This document shows, piece after piece, positions 1 through 10,400 of a DNA stretch of 64,000 nt. Under the pieces are notes generated by a model. It had not been told where the DNA came from, did no database searches, and worked only from the letters and a program-made list of their open reading frames with translations. The stretch's first letter is position 1; every line of letters begins with the position of its first letter. This DNA comes from Alopecurus myosuroides (lineage: Eukaryota; Streptophyta; Magnoliopsida; Poales; Poaceae). Position numbers and translations under genes: made by a program. The stretch covers positions 57,688,135 to 57,752,134 of the forward strand of contig CM054061.1 of assembly GCA_028641055.1 (NCBI GenBank), given 5' to 3'.

Positions 1-1438
1 ATACCGGATTTGCGGACCAGTCAGTATGGATTACTTCCTTGATGAAATCCGCTGCTAAAAGCCGGATAATTTCCTTGCCAATAGCCTTCCGTCTTCTTCC
101 GTCAAATCGACGGAGACCTTGTTTGACGGGTTTTGATCCAGGAATAACCTTGAGTTGGTGCTCAGCAAGTTCCCTGGGTACACCTGGCATGTCAGCTGGA
201 CACCAGGCAAAAATATCCCAGTTCTCACGGAGGAACTTGATGAGCTCGCCTTCCTATTTGTCAGTCATCCCAGTCCCTACGACGACAAATTTTGTCGGAT
301 CTTTGGGATGTAGGATTACCTGTCTTGTATTCTCGGACGCCTTGAAGCTATCTGTTGGCTTCCGGGTTTCTTTTCCTGCCGGCATTTCTGACGGCGATAC
401 CTCCTTGGCTAATTCCTTCAGTTCTTCCTTTGCTATGACTCTCTGAGCGCAAAGGGCGTTTTCTTTCTCCAACTCATTCGCCAGCTTGAAATCACCGACA
501 ATAGTGATTACTCCTCCTTTGGGTCCTGGCATCTTCAGCTTGTTATAGATATAACAAGATCTTGCCATGAATTTGGCGAAAGCTGGACGTCCGAGTATTG
601 CATGATACACGCTTTCGAACGGCACTACTTCGAAGGATACTTTTTCCTGCCGGAAGTGATCTTTATCTCCGAAGGTGACATCTAGGGAAATTTCTCCTAG
701 GGATCGTGCTTGCCTGCCAGGAACAATGCCATGGAAGCGTATGTTGCTGTAGTTGAGCTGAGACTCGGAAATCTTCAGATGCTTCAGTGTATCCAAGTAC
801 ATTATATTAATGCTGGATCCTCCATCCATCAGCACTCTTCTTAGCCTAGTGTTTTTAACAATAGGGCTTACAACAAGAGCTTGTGTACCGGGTTCAGGGA
901 TGTTTCCGGGATGATCAGACTGATCCCAGATTATTGGTGTGTTGGAGTACTTCAAGAATTTCGGGGTTGCCGGAACAACCGCATTTATTTCTCGAAGCGT
1001 TCTTTTGGCCACCTTTGCTGACGGAGTTGCTAAGAAAGTTAGCATTGCTTCTCCATTAACTCTCGGAAATTTGGGTTCGCCCTTTCGCTGTTGTTCCTGG
1101 ATTTTTTCGTCAGTGTCCGATTCACTATCTTCTTTGTCAGCTTCTGGCTTTTGTTTGGCGGGTTTCCTTTTGGAACCCTTCCCCTTACTTCCGGATCCTG
1201 CACTGCCTTTCATGTGTTTATTCAGCCGGCATTGCGTGTTTGTATGGGTGGGTTTCCCAAATTGCGAGTGGTGGACACAAGGTTCCGACTTAATCCTTTC
1301 CCACTCCTCTGGAGTGTAGTTGATTGGATCTGGGTTGCGTCCTTTCCACTTGTTCCCCTTTTCTCCTCCAAAGGCTATGTTGACCTCTTTGGGTTTCGTC
1401 GTTGTTTCTGGAGTTCCTTTTTTGTCAGAACGAGGGGT
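1..1438 (-). pseudogene. pol: Protease and start of reverse transcriptase, Tat lineage, partial
   Basis: This is the same frame as gag after its TAG. The order is a knuckle-like C/H segment (about 1240-1300), a KGKGSKRK basic patch, the retropepsin-like domain with LMDGGSSINIMY (around 800-830) and LGRPAFAKFMA, then a second in-frame TAG at 254-256. Beyond it the frame continues as the reverse-transcriptase N-terminus with FAWCPADMPG and PVKQGLRR, to the window edge. The homologous copies at 40448 and 50605 have glutamine at the second stop (LGKEQEG), so it looks like a CAG to TAG change. Gag-pro-pol is therefore one frame broken by two amber codons; most likely a decayed copy. Confidence 0.75.
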
Positions 1439-3988
1439 CTACTTGGCAAGTATCAGTGATTCGATATTGCCTCCTCTTGCTCTGATGTCGTCTTCGGCTG
1501 CGGCGTACTCATTGGCGGTTGTAATCATAGATCCGAGATCTTTGTGCTTTTTGGAACCGACCATGAACGGTACGAGTCCGGGTTTTAGGCCATTGACGAA
1601 AGCATGCATTGCTTGTACGTCAGTTACTCCAGAGCAACTATTCTTCATTGCTGACCATCTGGAGATGAAATCCACGTATGGTTCATCCTCAAATTGCGTG
1701 CAACGGTTTAGCTGGTTGATGCTGTTCGGGCGTTTGTACGTTCCCCGGAAATGTTGAGTGAATACTCTAGCCATATCATCCCAGCTGTCGACAGTTCTTG
1801 ATGGTAATCCATTGATCCAATCTCTAGCTCCGTCCAGCAACATTAGGGGAAGAAACTTGACAGCTTCTAGGTCTTTCCCATTGTTGATCTGGACGTCTGT
1901 ATAGTAGTCTGAGAGCCAGGTATCCGGGTTTGTGCTGCCGGTGTATTTCTGGTACGTTGGACCGACCTTGGCAAAGCCAGAATGCAGGGTTATTCTTCGG
2001 ATCCTGTCAGTAAAACACTTAGGACCAAAGTATAGATCATCCTTTTCTGCTCTATCAATGTGTGCAGAATATCTTCCGGCTGAATGGACAGAAGGGGATC
2101 TGCTCCTTTCTCTTCCATTGTTGCGCGGACGCGCTTTTCCGGGATTATTTCTATCTCTTCCATGATCACGCCCTTTTGGATTAGGTGGAGTTCTGCTCCT
2201 GTGCCTTTCTTTGTCCTTAGGAGGTGTCCGGGATCTCTCACACCTGTGAGGTATATCATATCTTCCAGCTTTCTCAGCTGGGTTTCTCGGAGGTGGCATT
2301 ATTTTGCCGTCGTTCCGGTGTTTGTCTTCCCGATCATGGGGTTTATGTCCATCTTTCGGGAGATGGGATCCGGTCCTAGACGCTGCATCCCGGTTGTCGG
2401 GGTTTTTCTTGTCTTTTCTCGGATCCTCTTTTTTATCCTTTGAATTGTCTGAATCCCCGGGTTCTTCCGGTCCAGGTGCTCCAGCAGCGCAAGTAGCTGT
2501 TTTGCATAGGGCGGAGTTATCGTGCAGCCTCCCTGATCGCTCTTGGGCGCGCTGTTGTTGTTGCAATGCTTTTCCTAAGAAAGCATACACCCCTTGGAGT
2601 TTTTCTCCGTTGGAGTACAGATCGTTGTTGAGGATGGCGAACGCTGCTTCCGCGTTTTCTGCTGCGGTCTTGTATATTGGTTCGCCCCTAGCATCTTTGT
2701 CGTTTACCTGCTTTTGCCAAGATGGGTTATGGAACCTTTCTTTTGGCGGCAGTTCTTCCGGTCTTGCGATTCCGGGTAACCTAGTAGGTTTTAACGCGGA
2801 TCTATTCTTTCTCTCGTACTCTTCTATTTCTTCCTTCATGACCTTGATGTCATTATGGGTTTGTTGGAGATGTTGCCGAGATCTGAGTAGATGTTGCTGT
2901 TGCCGTTGGAAAGCTTGTCTCCTGGCTTCCAGCATCTCAGGGGGTTCATCTGGTCCCACTGGTGTTTGCAATAGCTCTTGCTCTTCCTGTTCCGTCATTG
3001 GCGGAGCAGTGATTTCTTTGGACTTCTTCTCCGCAGGCTTCGTTCTGCTAGCATCTCCTACTTCCAGGTTTTCATCAGCGAGATCAGCTGATTTTTTCTT
3101 CCGGATTTTGTATTGGAGTTTCTTAGCAGCACGGTGCTTTTTCTTGGAAGAGGGAGGTTTTTTGACAGGTTCATCTTCTGTCATCTCCTTGACATTGGGG
3201 AATACCGGAGAAGTTTCTCCGTCTTCTCTCTCTTCCTCTGGCGGAGGGGTTTTAGGGCTTTCCAGGCTGCCGGCGTCCGTGGTATCAGCCGGTTTCGCCA
3301 TTAGAACTTCATGGAATCCCTCTTGAAAGGACTTAACTTTTCTTTCGAAGTCTTCCTCATCTTTGGAATCGAAGTCATCCGATCCGGTTTCCGACTCTAA
3401 TCTTGCCTCGATAGCGGCTAATACTGAGTCGGCTTCCGAGTTCGTCGTCTTGTTGACGGATGTCGGATCTTCCACCTCCGTGGGTGTGGGATCTTCCGTC
3501 TCTGTGACGGGTATCGGATCTTCCGTCTCTGCGACGGGTGTATTATTGTCTGCCTTTTGCACGGGATTTCCGTCATCCGTGTTTTCGGCGACTGCGGACT
3601 GCACCATGCCGATAAAGTGTAAGTCACTTTTTTGTCGGCGATCTGAGCAGAATCCGGTATCATAGTCATCTTCGACTGGGTATAGGGCGGGTGGGATAAA
3701 TTTGCTTCCACCGCAAAACCCCATTGCTTCTGCAGTTAGTCCGATAAATATGTTAGCAGATCCTATCGGTAACACGCAGGCACTTACCAGGTGGTTTTGC
3801 GCCGGTATGTAGGATCCGTTGTCGAGGAAGCGCCCGACGTCGTTGTCGAACTCCAAGCTTCCGACAGTGATTGATCTTCCGATTCCGCCAAGTATCCCAG
3901 ATCGGAACTTCACGCCTGACGTCGTTTGCCCCATGGTGGGCGCCAACTGTCGAGACATCGTAGTAGTTTTCATAGACGGGGGTGCCAT
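1439..3988 (-). CDS. gag: Gag polyprotein of Tat-lineage element
   Basis: The product would be about 849 residues. The ATG at 3988 is the first in-frame ATG; the frame stays open upstream to 4102 without another ATG. The ORF begins inside the LTR and reads through the primer-binding site, giving the peptide RQLAPTMG. The middle is low-complexity and charged (many D, E, K, R and a DR/HR-rich stretch). The C-terminal quarter is a typical retrotransposon gag core (W..D......G....W...L, then FTQHFRGTYKRP and a L.QFEDEPYVDFI region). Gag would form the cytoplasmic particle. It ends at a TAG (1439-1441) in the same frame as the downstream protease. The zinc-knuckle-like CVHH...CRLNKH region lies after the stop. 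Gag identity is firm; whether the stop is decay or read through is open. Confidence 0.8.
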   Translation of the reverse strand: MAPPSMKTTTMSRQLAPTMGQTTSGVKFRSGILGGIGRSITVGSLEFDNDVGRFLDNGSYIPAQNHLVSACVLPIGSANIFIGLTAEAMGFCGGSKFIPPALYPVEDDYDTGFCSDRRQKSDLHFIGMVQSAVAENTDDGNPVQKADNNTPVAETEDPIPVTETEDPTPTEVEDPTSVNKTTNSEADSVLAAIEARLESETGSDDFDSKDEEDFERKVKSFQEGFHEVLMAKPADTTDAGSLESPKTPPPEEEREDGETSPVFPNVKEMTEDEPVKKPPSSKKKHRAAKKLQYKIRKKKSADLADENLEVGDASRTKPAEKKSKEITAPPMTEQEEQELLQTPVGPDEPPEMLEARRQAFQRQQQHLLRSRQHLQQTHNDIKVMKEEIEEYERKNRSALKPTRLPGIARPEELPPKERFHNPSWQKQVNDKDARGEPIYKTAAENAEAAFAILNNDLYSNGEKLQGVYAFLGKALQQQQRAQERSGRLHDNSALCKTATCAAGAPGPEEPGDSDNSKDKKEDPRKDKKNPDNRDAASRTGSHLPKDGHKPHDREDKHRNDGKIMPPPRNPAEKAGRYDIPHRCERSRTPPKDKERHRSRTPPNPKGRDHGRDRNNPGKARPRNNGRERSRSPSVHSAGRYSAHIDRAEKDDLYFGPKCFTDRIRRITLHSGFAKVGPTYQKYTGSTNPDTWLSDYYTDVQINNGKDLEAVKFLPLMLLDGARDWINGLPSRTVDSWDDMARVFTQHFRGTYKRPNSINQLNRCTQFEDEPYVDFISRWSAMKNSCSGVTDVQAMHAFVNGLKPGLVPFMVGSKKHKDLGSMITTANEYAAAEDDIRARGGNIESLILAK

Positions 3989-4502
3989 GAGACTACGGTA
4001 GAGACGTGGGGTAACGGGATCGCGTAGTGAATACAGAACACAGGATTTACCCAGGTTCGATACGTCGCGACAGTACGACGTGCCTACTCCTGCACTTCTC
4101 ACTAATCAGGACTAAAGCCTGTAAACAGGGTTACAATATGAGGGTTTAGATCTAAGCTACTCGACGAGGATGAGCTTCTCGGCGAGTTGGCGTAGAGCTT
4201 CTCTGTTATTCGTTCCTTGTTTAATCTATCTCCCGTCCGGCTTTATATAACAGCCGGATTAGGGCTTACAGAATAGGAAACCTAGAGGACTACGGTAACT
4301 TGTAACTTGGAAAGCAAGGAATCCGTCTTCTCCTCCAAGCCAGATCACCTGGGCCGTGATCCGGGTTCTTCTAGAATCCAGCTTCTGTGCGTCGGGTTAC
4401 TGGGCCGCCTAATGGACCTGAGCCCACTACCACTTAGGCCACCCTGGTAATCCGGCACTTTATCTACCATCTTCTATACCCCTATTTGGTATATATCCGA
4501 CA
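3948..4502 (-). repeat. 5' LTR of the first Tat-lineage element (555 bp)
   Basis: The LTR has terminal inverted ends TGTCG and CGACA. Just inside it (3929-3946 on the minus strand) is a primer-binding site beginning TGGCGCCCACC. A TATA box (tatataaa on the minus strand) lies at 4242-4249, so transcription should start near 4215 and run toward lower coordinates. The gag ATG (3988) lies inside the LTR. Confidence 0.85.
4242..4249 (-). promoter_or_regulatory. LTR TATA box
   Basis: TATATAAA on the minus strand in the middle of the 555-bp LTR, about 250 bases before the first ATG of gag. Confidence 0.6.
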
Positions 4503-5267
4503 GTATGTGATCATGAGCTTTGTAATCTAGTTGAATATGTAGATTGATCTTCATCTGTTATGATACTCAAGTGGTTTTGTTATCTCTGTAAACACTTTGA
4601 TCATGGGGTAAAGGTGATAGTGTGTGCACCGTGTGGTTTAGCATGATATTTATATCTTGTGTTGGAAGATGAACCTATGAAATTGTGACGTTTGTTTAGT
4701 ACTAATTTATGGCGCTCGTAGTGACATTGGGGTTCCCTAGAGAGGGAATATAGACTTGAGGAGTGTTGTTAAAGCCCTATGCAATGATTAGTGTTCATTA
4801 TTCGACCGGAGAGTGGTTCGGAGTAGCATAGTGAAGAGATGATATTTATGCATTCAATCATGTTTTCATTGCTGAGAGTATCCTCTAGTGAAAATAGGAG
4901 CCCTATGCCTTATTTCCAAGCATCGAAACACCGTTTTCTGCCTGTTCAGCTACATGTTTGCTTGCTGCCATTTTTATTTCATATTTCTATTATCACTTAT
5001 TATCATCCATATTACTTGCATTTTACTCTCTCTTCGCCGAACTAGTGCACCTATACAACTGAAAATTGTATTAGGTGTGTTGGGGACACAAGAGACTTCT
5101 TGTATCTTGATTTCAGGGTTGCTTGAGAGGGATATCTTTGACCTCTACCTCCCTGAGTTCGATAAACCTTGGGTGATCCACTTAAGGGAAACTGGCTTTT
5201 GTTCTACAAACCTCTGCACTTGGAGGCCCCACACTGCCTACAAGAATAGAAGCGTGCATAGACATCA
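4503..5267 (+). repeat. 5' LTR (3' 765 bp), truncated by the Tat insertion
   Basis: It aligns end to end with 24336-25100 (last 765 bp of the 3' LTR) and ends in gacatca. By eye about 40 positions differ, roughly 5 percent, which makes this the oldest dated insertion in the left half. Confidence 0.85.
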
Positions 5268-5277
5268 AGCTCTTTTC

Positions 5278-5298
5278 TAGCGCCGTTGCCGGGGAGGT
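5278..5298 (+). promoter_or_regulatory. Primer-binding site
   Basis: TAGCGCCGTTGCCGGGGA, ten bases after the LTR end. This is the primer-site style of Athila/Sabrina-type gypsy elements. Confidence 0.7.
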
Positions 5299-5407
5299 AA
5301 GGTAAAAGGTACTCACATCCTCGGGTGTGAGTGATCGAAGTTATTTCCTTTAGATCCTGCAATTATATCTTTTTGTTTCTTGTTTTTATTTTTACTAGTT
5401 AGGATTA

Positions 5408-6211
5408 ATGGAAAACAACAAAAATATGAGAGAGCTTTATAATCTTTATCTTGAGTTAGGACATGAAGTGTTTGACGAGAAAATTAAAAAACCTATGGAA
5501 TTTTATTTGCATGCTAATAGCAATGTTATTAGTATGAATGCTTTGAACACTATTATTTCTAATTCTATGGAAAATTCTAAGCTTGGGGAAGCTAGTTTAT
5601 ATGAAAATGGTCTTTTGAGTTCCCCAGTCATAGAGGAGAAAATTTGCTTTGATAATGATCCTATGCTTGTTACATATAGTAGTGATCATGATTGGGAAGA
5701 GCACACTATTTTTGATATTGAAAATGATGATATAGAAAGCTCTAAACTTGTGGATGATGTGTTTGAAAATCCTTTTGCTACTGATGATTATATGCTTGAT
5801 ACATCTCCTCCTAGTAAAAATGATGATATGTTTACAAATGAACACATCTTGGAGGATAACTATTCTATTGCTTATGATGATATTATTCTTCCTATATATG
5901 ATGATTACAATGATGAATATGTTATTTTCAGTCCACCTACTATTGAGGAGAAAATTAATTATGATTACACTATGCCTCCAATATTTGATGATTATGGTGA
6001 TGAGAATAATAATGATAGCTATTTTGTTGAATTTGCTCCCACTACTATTAATAAAAATTACTATGCTTATGTGGAGAGTATTAATTCTTTTATGCATGTG
6101 GCTCATGATAAGAATGTTTTATATGATATTTATATTGTTAATTTCATTCATGATTCTACTGAAAGTTATTATGAGAGGGAAACATGGTTTTATGCACCTC
6201 AAAAATATTAA
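5408..6211 (+). CDS. Acidic protein of unknown function in Sabrina/WHAM-like element
   Basis: The ORF is 267 residues, with its ATG 110 bases after the primer-binding site, the only sizeable sense ORF of the element. It is strikingly rich in aspartate, glutamate, asparagine, isoleucine and tyrosine. Short motifs recur: VIEEKICFDND and TIEEKINYDYT, DDYNDEY and DDYGDEN, FENPFATDDYM. No zinc knuckle, protease, polymerase or membrane segment is seen. It has survived uninterrupted in an element whose LTRs differ by about 5 percent, which suggests coding relevance within the family, though AT-rich composition lowers the chance of stops less than it would in GC-rich DNA. I do not recognise a function. 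Confidence 0.55.
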   Translation: MENNKNMRELYNLYLELGHEVFDEKIKKPMEFYLHANSNVISMNALNTIISNSMENSKLGEASLYENGLLSSPVIEEKICFDNDPMLVTYSSDHDWEEHTIFDIENDDIESSKLVDDVFENPFATDDYMLDTSPPSKNDDMFTNEHILEDNYSIAYDDIILPIYDDYNDEYVIFSPPTIEEKINYDYTMPPIFDDYGDENNNDSYFVEFAPTTINKNYYAYVESINSFMHVAHDKNVLYDIYIVNFIHDSTESYYERETWFYAPQKY

Positions 6212-7405
6212 ATTTCCACTCTTTATGTTGAAAAATTTGAAGTTGCACTTGGTTTGCTTTCTATGCTTGTTGCTTTGTGTTTTCACGACTTGTTTTTCTA
6301 CAATATTATTTTTCATAGGAAGTGGTTTAGACTTAAATGTGTTTTATATTTGCTTCTTGATGCTCTCTTATTGTTCTTCAACTCTTATTCTTATGTGAGA
6401 ATCTTTTAAAAATCATTGTGCCTAGCTGAAAGGCGTTAAAGAAAATCGCTACCGGGAGACAACCCGTTTTATTTCTCTGTTTTCAACCAGTTTTCCTTTG
6501 TTTTATTTTGCACCTGGGTGTTTTCGATTTCCTTAGCAACCCTGCTGTATCTTTTATTTTGTGTTTTTGTTGAGCCAAGTAAAGCCTCTAGTGGAAACTT
6601 GAGACTATATTTCGAATTTCTGCACAGGAAATAGATTTCTGTTGTCCACTGTTAATTATGTATAAAATCACAGAAAATTCAAAATGACATGAACTTTTTT
6701 GTGCTTAATTCTGGGCTACATACGAAACTTTTCTTAGTTTACCACTTTTTGATTTGAACAACAGAAGATTTTCGAAAAAAATCGATATTTTCCTGCTGTG
6801 GTCTGTTTTGACAGATTTCTGCCAATAATTGCATTTGTAGCTTAATCTCTTTGTTTTAGTGTTCTTTTGAGAAAAACAGTTTTAAAGAAATTGTGACAGT
6901 AGCTAATGTGTTTTTGAGTGCTAGTCTTGTGTTGAAACTGAACCATGTGATTTCATTATTTTGATTGCACTAATGTTGCTAATAAAGATTGTGAGAATTT
7001 TGGTGTGAAGGAAGTCTTCAAGGGTCAAGAGAAGAGGATGATATGATGTGATCAAGAAGAGTGAAGAGCCTAAGCTTGGGGATTCCCCGGTGGTACATCC
7101 CAGGAAATTCCAAGAAGAATCAAGCGTCTAAACTTGGGGATGCCCAAGGCATCCCCTTCTTCATCGACAAATTATGAGGTCACTTCTAGTGAAACTATAT
7201 TTTTATTCGGTCACATCTTATGTGCTTTACTTGGAGCGTCAGTTATTTTTGCTTTCAGTTTGTTTAGTTTTCTTTGCTTTAATAAATAGTTGGATCCTAT
7301 CATACTTGTGTGGGAGAGAGACACGCTCCGTTTTCATTGCTTAGAACACTCTAATTTTCATTCTTATTGTTCTGTGAGTGTTCACTTTTTGCTAGTACTG
7401 CGTTA
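6212..7405 (+). other. Non-coding interior of Sabrina/WHAM-like element
   Basis: AT-rich sequence without a coding signature, up to the chromovirus insertion. Around 7071-7156 two copies of a CTTGGGGATnCC word occur, the second forming a perfect hairpin. The last five bases (7401-7405, cgtta) are the target duplication of the inserted element. Confidence 0.6.
7136..7156. repeat. Perfect hairpin in element interior
   Basis: GGGGATGCC and GGCATCCCC form 9-bp complementary arms around the loop CAA. Confidence 0.7.
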
Positions 7406-10400
7406 TGTCGCACCCGGACTTCTAGAGGATACTCACAGCCCGCTAAACAGTAGATAAATGGCTTACGGGGCATACCGGCACCCGCATCTCAATGTGAGCA
7501 GGCCAACACGTAAACGTGTGACAACCATTCGCTACTATCCATCGTCTGCGTAAACCATCCCATAGAAATCCGACTACTTCCATTGACGTACTTCATAACA
7601 TACACACATGGTACGTCAACGGCATTTGAACAAGTGATATCACAACAAATCTCTAAGACACAAAGAAATAGAAATAAGTCGCAAATAGCTCTCACTAGAG
7701 CAGAGATAGCAAATACAATCATCCAGAGGACACATGTCCCAACAAGTCATCATTACAACACAGCGGAAGCATCCAAAGTGTCTGGGTACAGACAAGATCC
7801 AAATAGGCCTAAGAGGCCGGAAACGAAAAGACGGAGCCCATCCACGATGTCTCGGATCCTGCCCGGGTCCGCTATCTACTCGTCAGCAGCCTCGTCATAC
7901 TCCACGTAGTAGCCACCATGGGGATCCTCGGAAACATAGTCTGCGGAAACCACAGCCCCAAAGGGGTCAGTACAGACAAGTACTGGCAAGCAAGACTCAC
8001 AAGATACCAAAGTGTACCCGGCAACACCAAGTACAGATGCTTTGGGTTCAACGGAAGAATAGGTGATACAAAAGTGCGGCAACAGACTGCTCTAACCAAC
8101 TACAGAAACACGCTACAACTTCCGGCTAAAAGAAGGGGATAAGATAGCGTATCGGAACCAACTACCACTAACCTCAAACAAACCCATCCTGGGTCTCGCC
8201 CCTTATCCAAAGAAGCAATCCGAGGATAACTCACACAGTTGGAAATAATGATGGTTCAAGTTATTGTGTCAATAAGACTATTACTAGTCAAGTTATCATT
8301 AATTAGGTGTAAGTTGTCTAATCCTTGTTAGCCAGCCCTATAACCAAGTCATCCATAACCGCGGACAACACGGCTTCTCGAGAAGATTTAACCCTGCAGG
8401 GATGCACCAATTTGGCCATACACGTAAGAATACCCCGCCAGATGGAAATGCACTTCCACCAAGCGAGGCACTCAACACAACCCAACTCTTCTTTGCATCA
8501 AGCCCAAAGAACCCCGTGCAATTGAGCGCACGGCTAATCAAGCCCCACGAAGAAAAGGGGACCCTCATAGCACTCTAAGAACGTGTCTCCCTAAATGCCG
8601 ACTACAAAAGTTCCACCCTGGCCTCGGGTTCGCACCTGCATATGCATGCGGCAAATGGAAAACCCGAACTAGATGAGGCGATTTGGACGAGATGCGAATC
8701 GAATCAAAGTTGAGGGGGGCGCCCATACACGCTTCCCACATGCGGTTAGCGTGCTCATCATGGATCCAGAGGACAAGAACTTTTCCTGAGTTCGACACTA
8801 GCAGGCCTCAAAACCATACCCGGCCTCCTGCCGGTGCCTTATCATCAAATTAGCATTACCTCAAACATTAATAGGTTGTTGTTTAACATCGAGCCCCAGA
8901 AAATAATAAATATGGTAACAGAAATAACGGACAGCAGACTCGAGCATAAACAACCCTAAGCATGCTAGTATGACACAGGCAACAAACAACAGGGTATAGG
9001 TGTGGAGGATAGGCTATATCAGGGTTACAGGATAACATGTGATAGGATCGGAACACAAGCAACGAATCTTAAGGCTAGCAGGATAGACAACGGAAAGTAT
9101 CGATATCCAGTGTGGAAAGGACACAATGGTTCATGTGAGTGAATACTTGCCTGCAAACTCAGCAACCTGGTACTGAGCTAACTCCTCAGAAGTAGTGTCG
9201 TAAACCTCGTCTGTCTCAGCGCCGTCGTCTATTCGAGAAGAAGCAAACAAACAACGCAGGGAGACAAACAATCAATAACATGGCATAATGCACAATCATG
9301 GGATGATGCATGACAATTTAATTGATGCATCAAAATAAGCTAGGTGACATGGTAACATAATTAAATGGGCCCATATGCAATTTGGATTGCAAATGGAAAG
9401 CCCATGAATTAAGGTTGAAATAAATGTTCTACAAATAACCATCATGTGAAAGTTGTTTAGAATGATGCATGGATGAAGAAAACAATGAGAAAACAACAAT
9501 AGCTTCAATTTGATATATTGTTTACCAAGTTTGGAATTTTATTTATTAAGTTATGAAATTAGGCTTCTTAAAGGAGTTATACAAGCATTTGTTGTTTTCA
9601 CCAATTTCAATTGTTCAAAATAGATACAAAATTCATATTTGGAAAGAACACAAAATTTTAGGTGGAATACATGTTTCATTTGTTGAAAAAGGAATTAAAA
9701 TGAATTAATGATGAATTAAACAAGTTTAAACAAGATTTAAATGAATTTAATTCAATTATGAAATTATTTTGAATTTTTATTTGTTCAAAACATTAAATAA
9801 AATTCATATTTGAAAAGATTATATTTTTCTGGTTTGAAAACATATTTTGTATGTTCAAAAATAAATTAATTTGACCAAGTTATGAATTTAGCAATTTTAA
9901 ATGATTTAAACAAGATTTAAATTATTTAACCAATTTTAATTATTCAAAACAAGAAACAAAGTTTATATTTGGAAAGGTGGTTTAATTTTGCATGGAAAAC
10001 ATATTTTATATGTGCCATTTGAATTAAATTTGAATTAGTTATGAATTTGACCAAATTTGAAATGAGTTGTTTGAATTTGAATTTTGAAAACATTTTAAAT
10101 GTTCAAAACAGTAAACAAATGATTTAAACATGTAGAGAATTAAATTTGGTACATGAAACATATTTTATTTATTTAATTTGGATTTGGAATACAAAAGTTA
10201 TTTGAATTTTAAATGCAGGGGCTTTCTGCAATTTTAAAAACATTCAGATTTGGTCCAGGGGCTTGGATGCAAAAGAAACTCACAGAAAGGCCCCTGGAAA
10301 CCCTTTTTCACGCAGCAGATCGACCCCTGGGTCACTGGCCTGTGGGCCAGCGCCCAGCTGGCGCTTCGTGGCGCGCTTGCGTGGCCACCACTGCCAATGG

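Larger units (their letters stand above)
1..4502 (-). mobile_element. Ty3/gypsy element, Tat lineage, 5' part only
   Basis: On the minus strand the order is LTR (4502 to 3948), primer-binding site, gag, protease, start of reverse transcriptase, and the element leaves the window at base 1. The protease carries DGGSSINI and the gag-pro sequence resembles that of the tandem elements at 39593-58906, which places it in the Tat group of non-chromodomain gypsy elements. It interrupts the 5' LTR of the element at 4503-25100: the sequence right of 4502 aligns with the middle of the 3' LTR from about 24336. The five bases after the LTR are gtatg, and the intact sister LTR reads ttatg there, so the target duplication cannot be confirmed because the other end lies outside the window. 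Confidence 0.85.

Noticed and set aside
2304..3326. 340-codon plus-strand ORF opposite gag
   Set aside because: Serine-rich antisense shadow of the gag low-complexity region.
5597..6106. 169-codon minus-strand ORF opposite the acidic ORF
   Set aside because: Very isoleucine-rich shadow of the D/N-rich sense codons.
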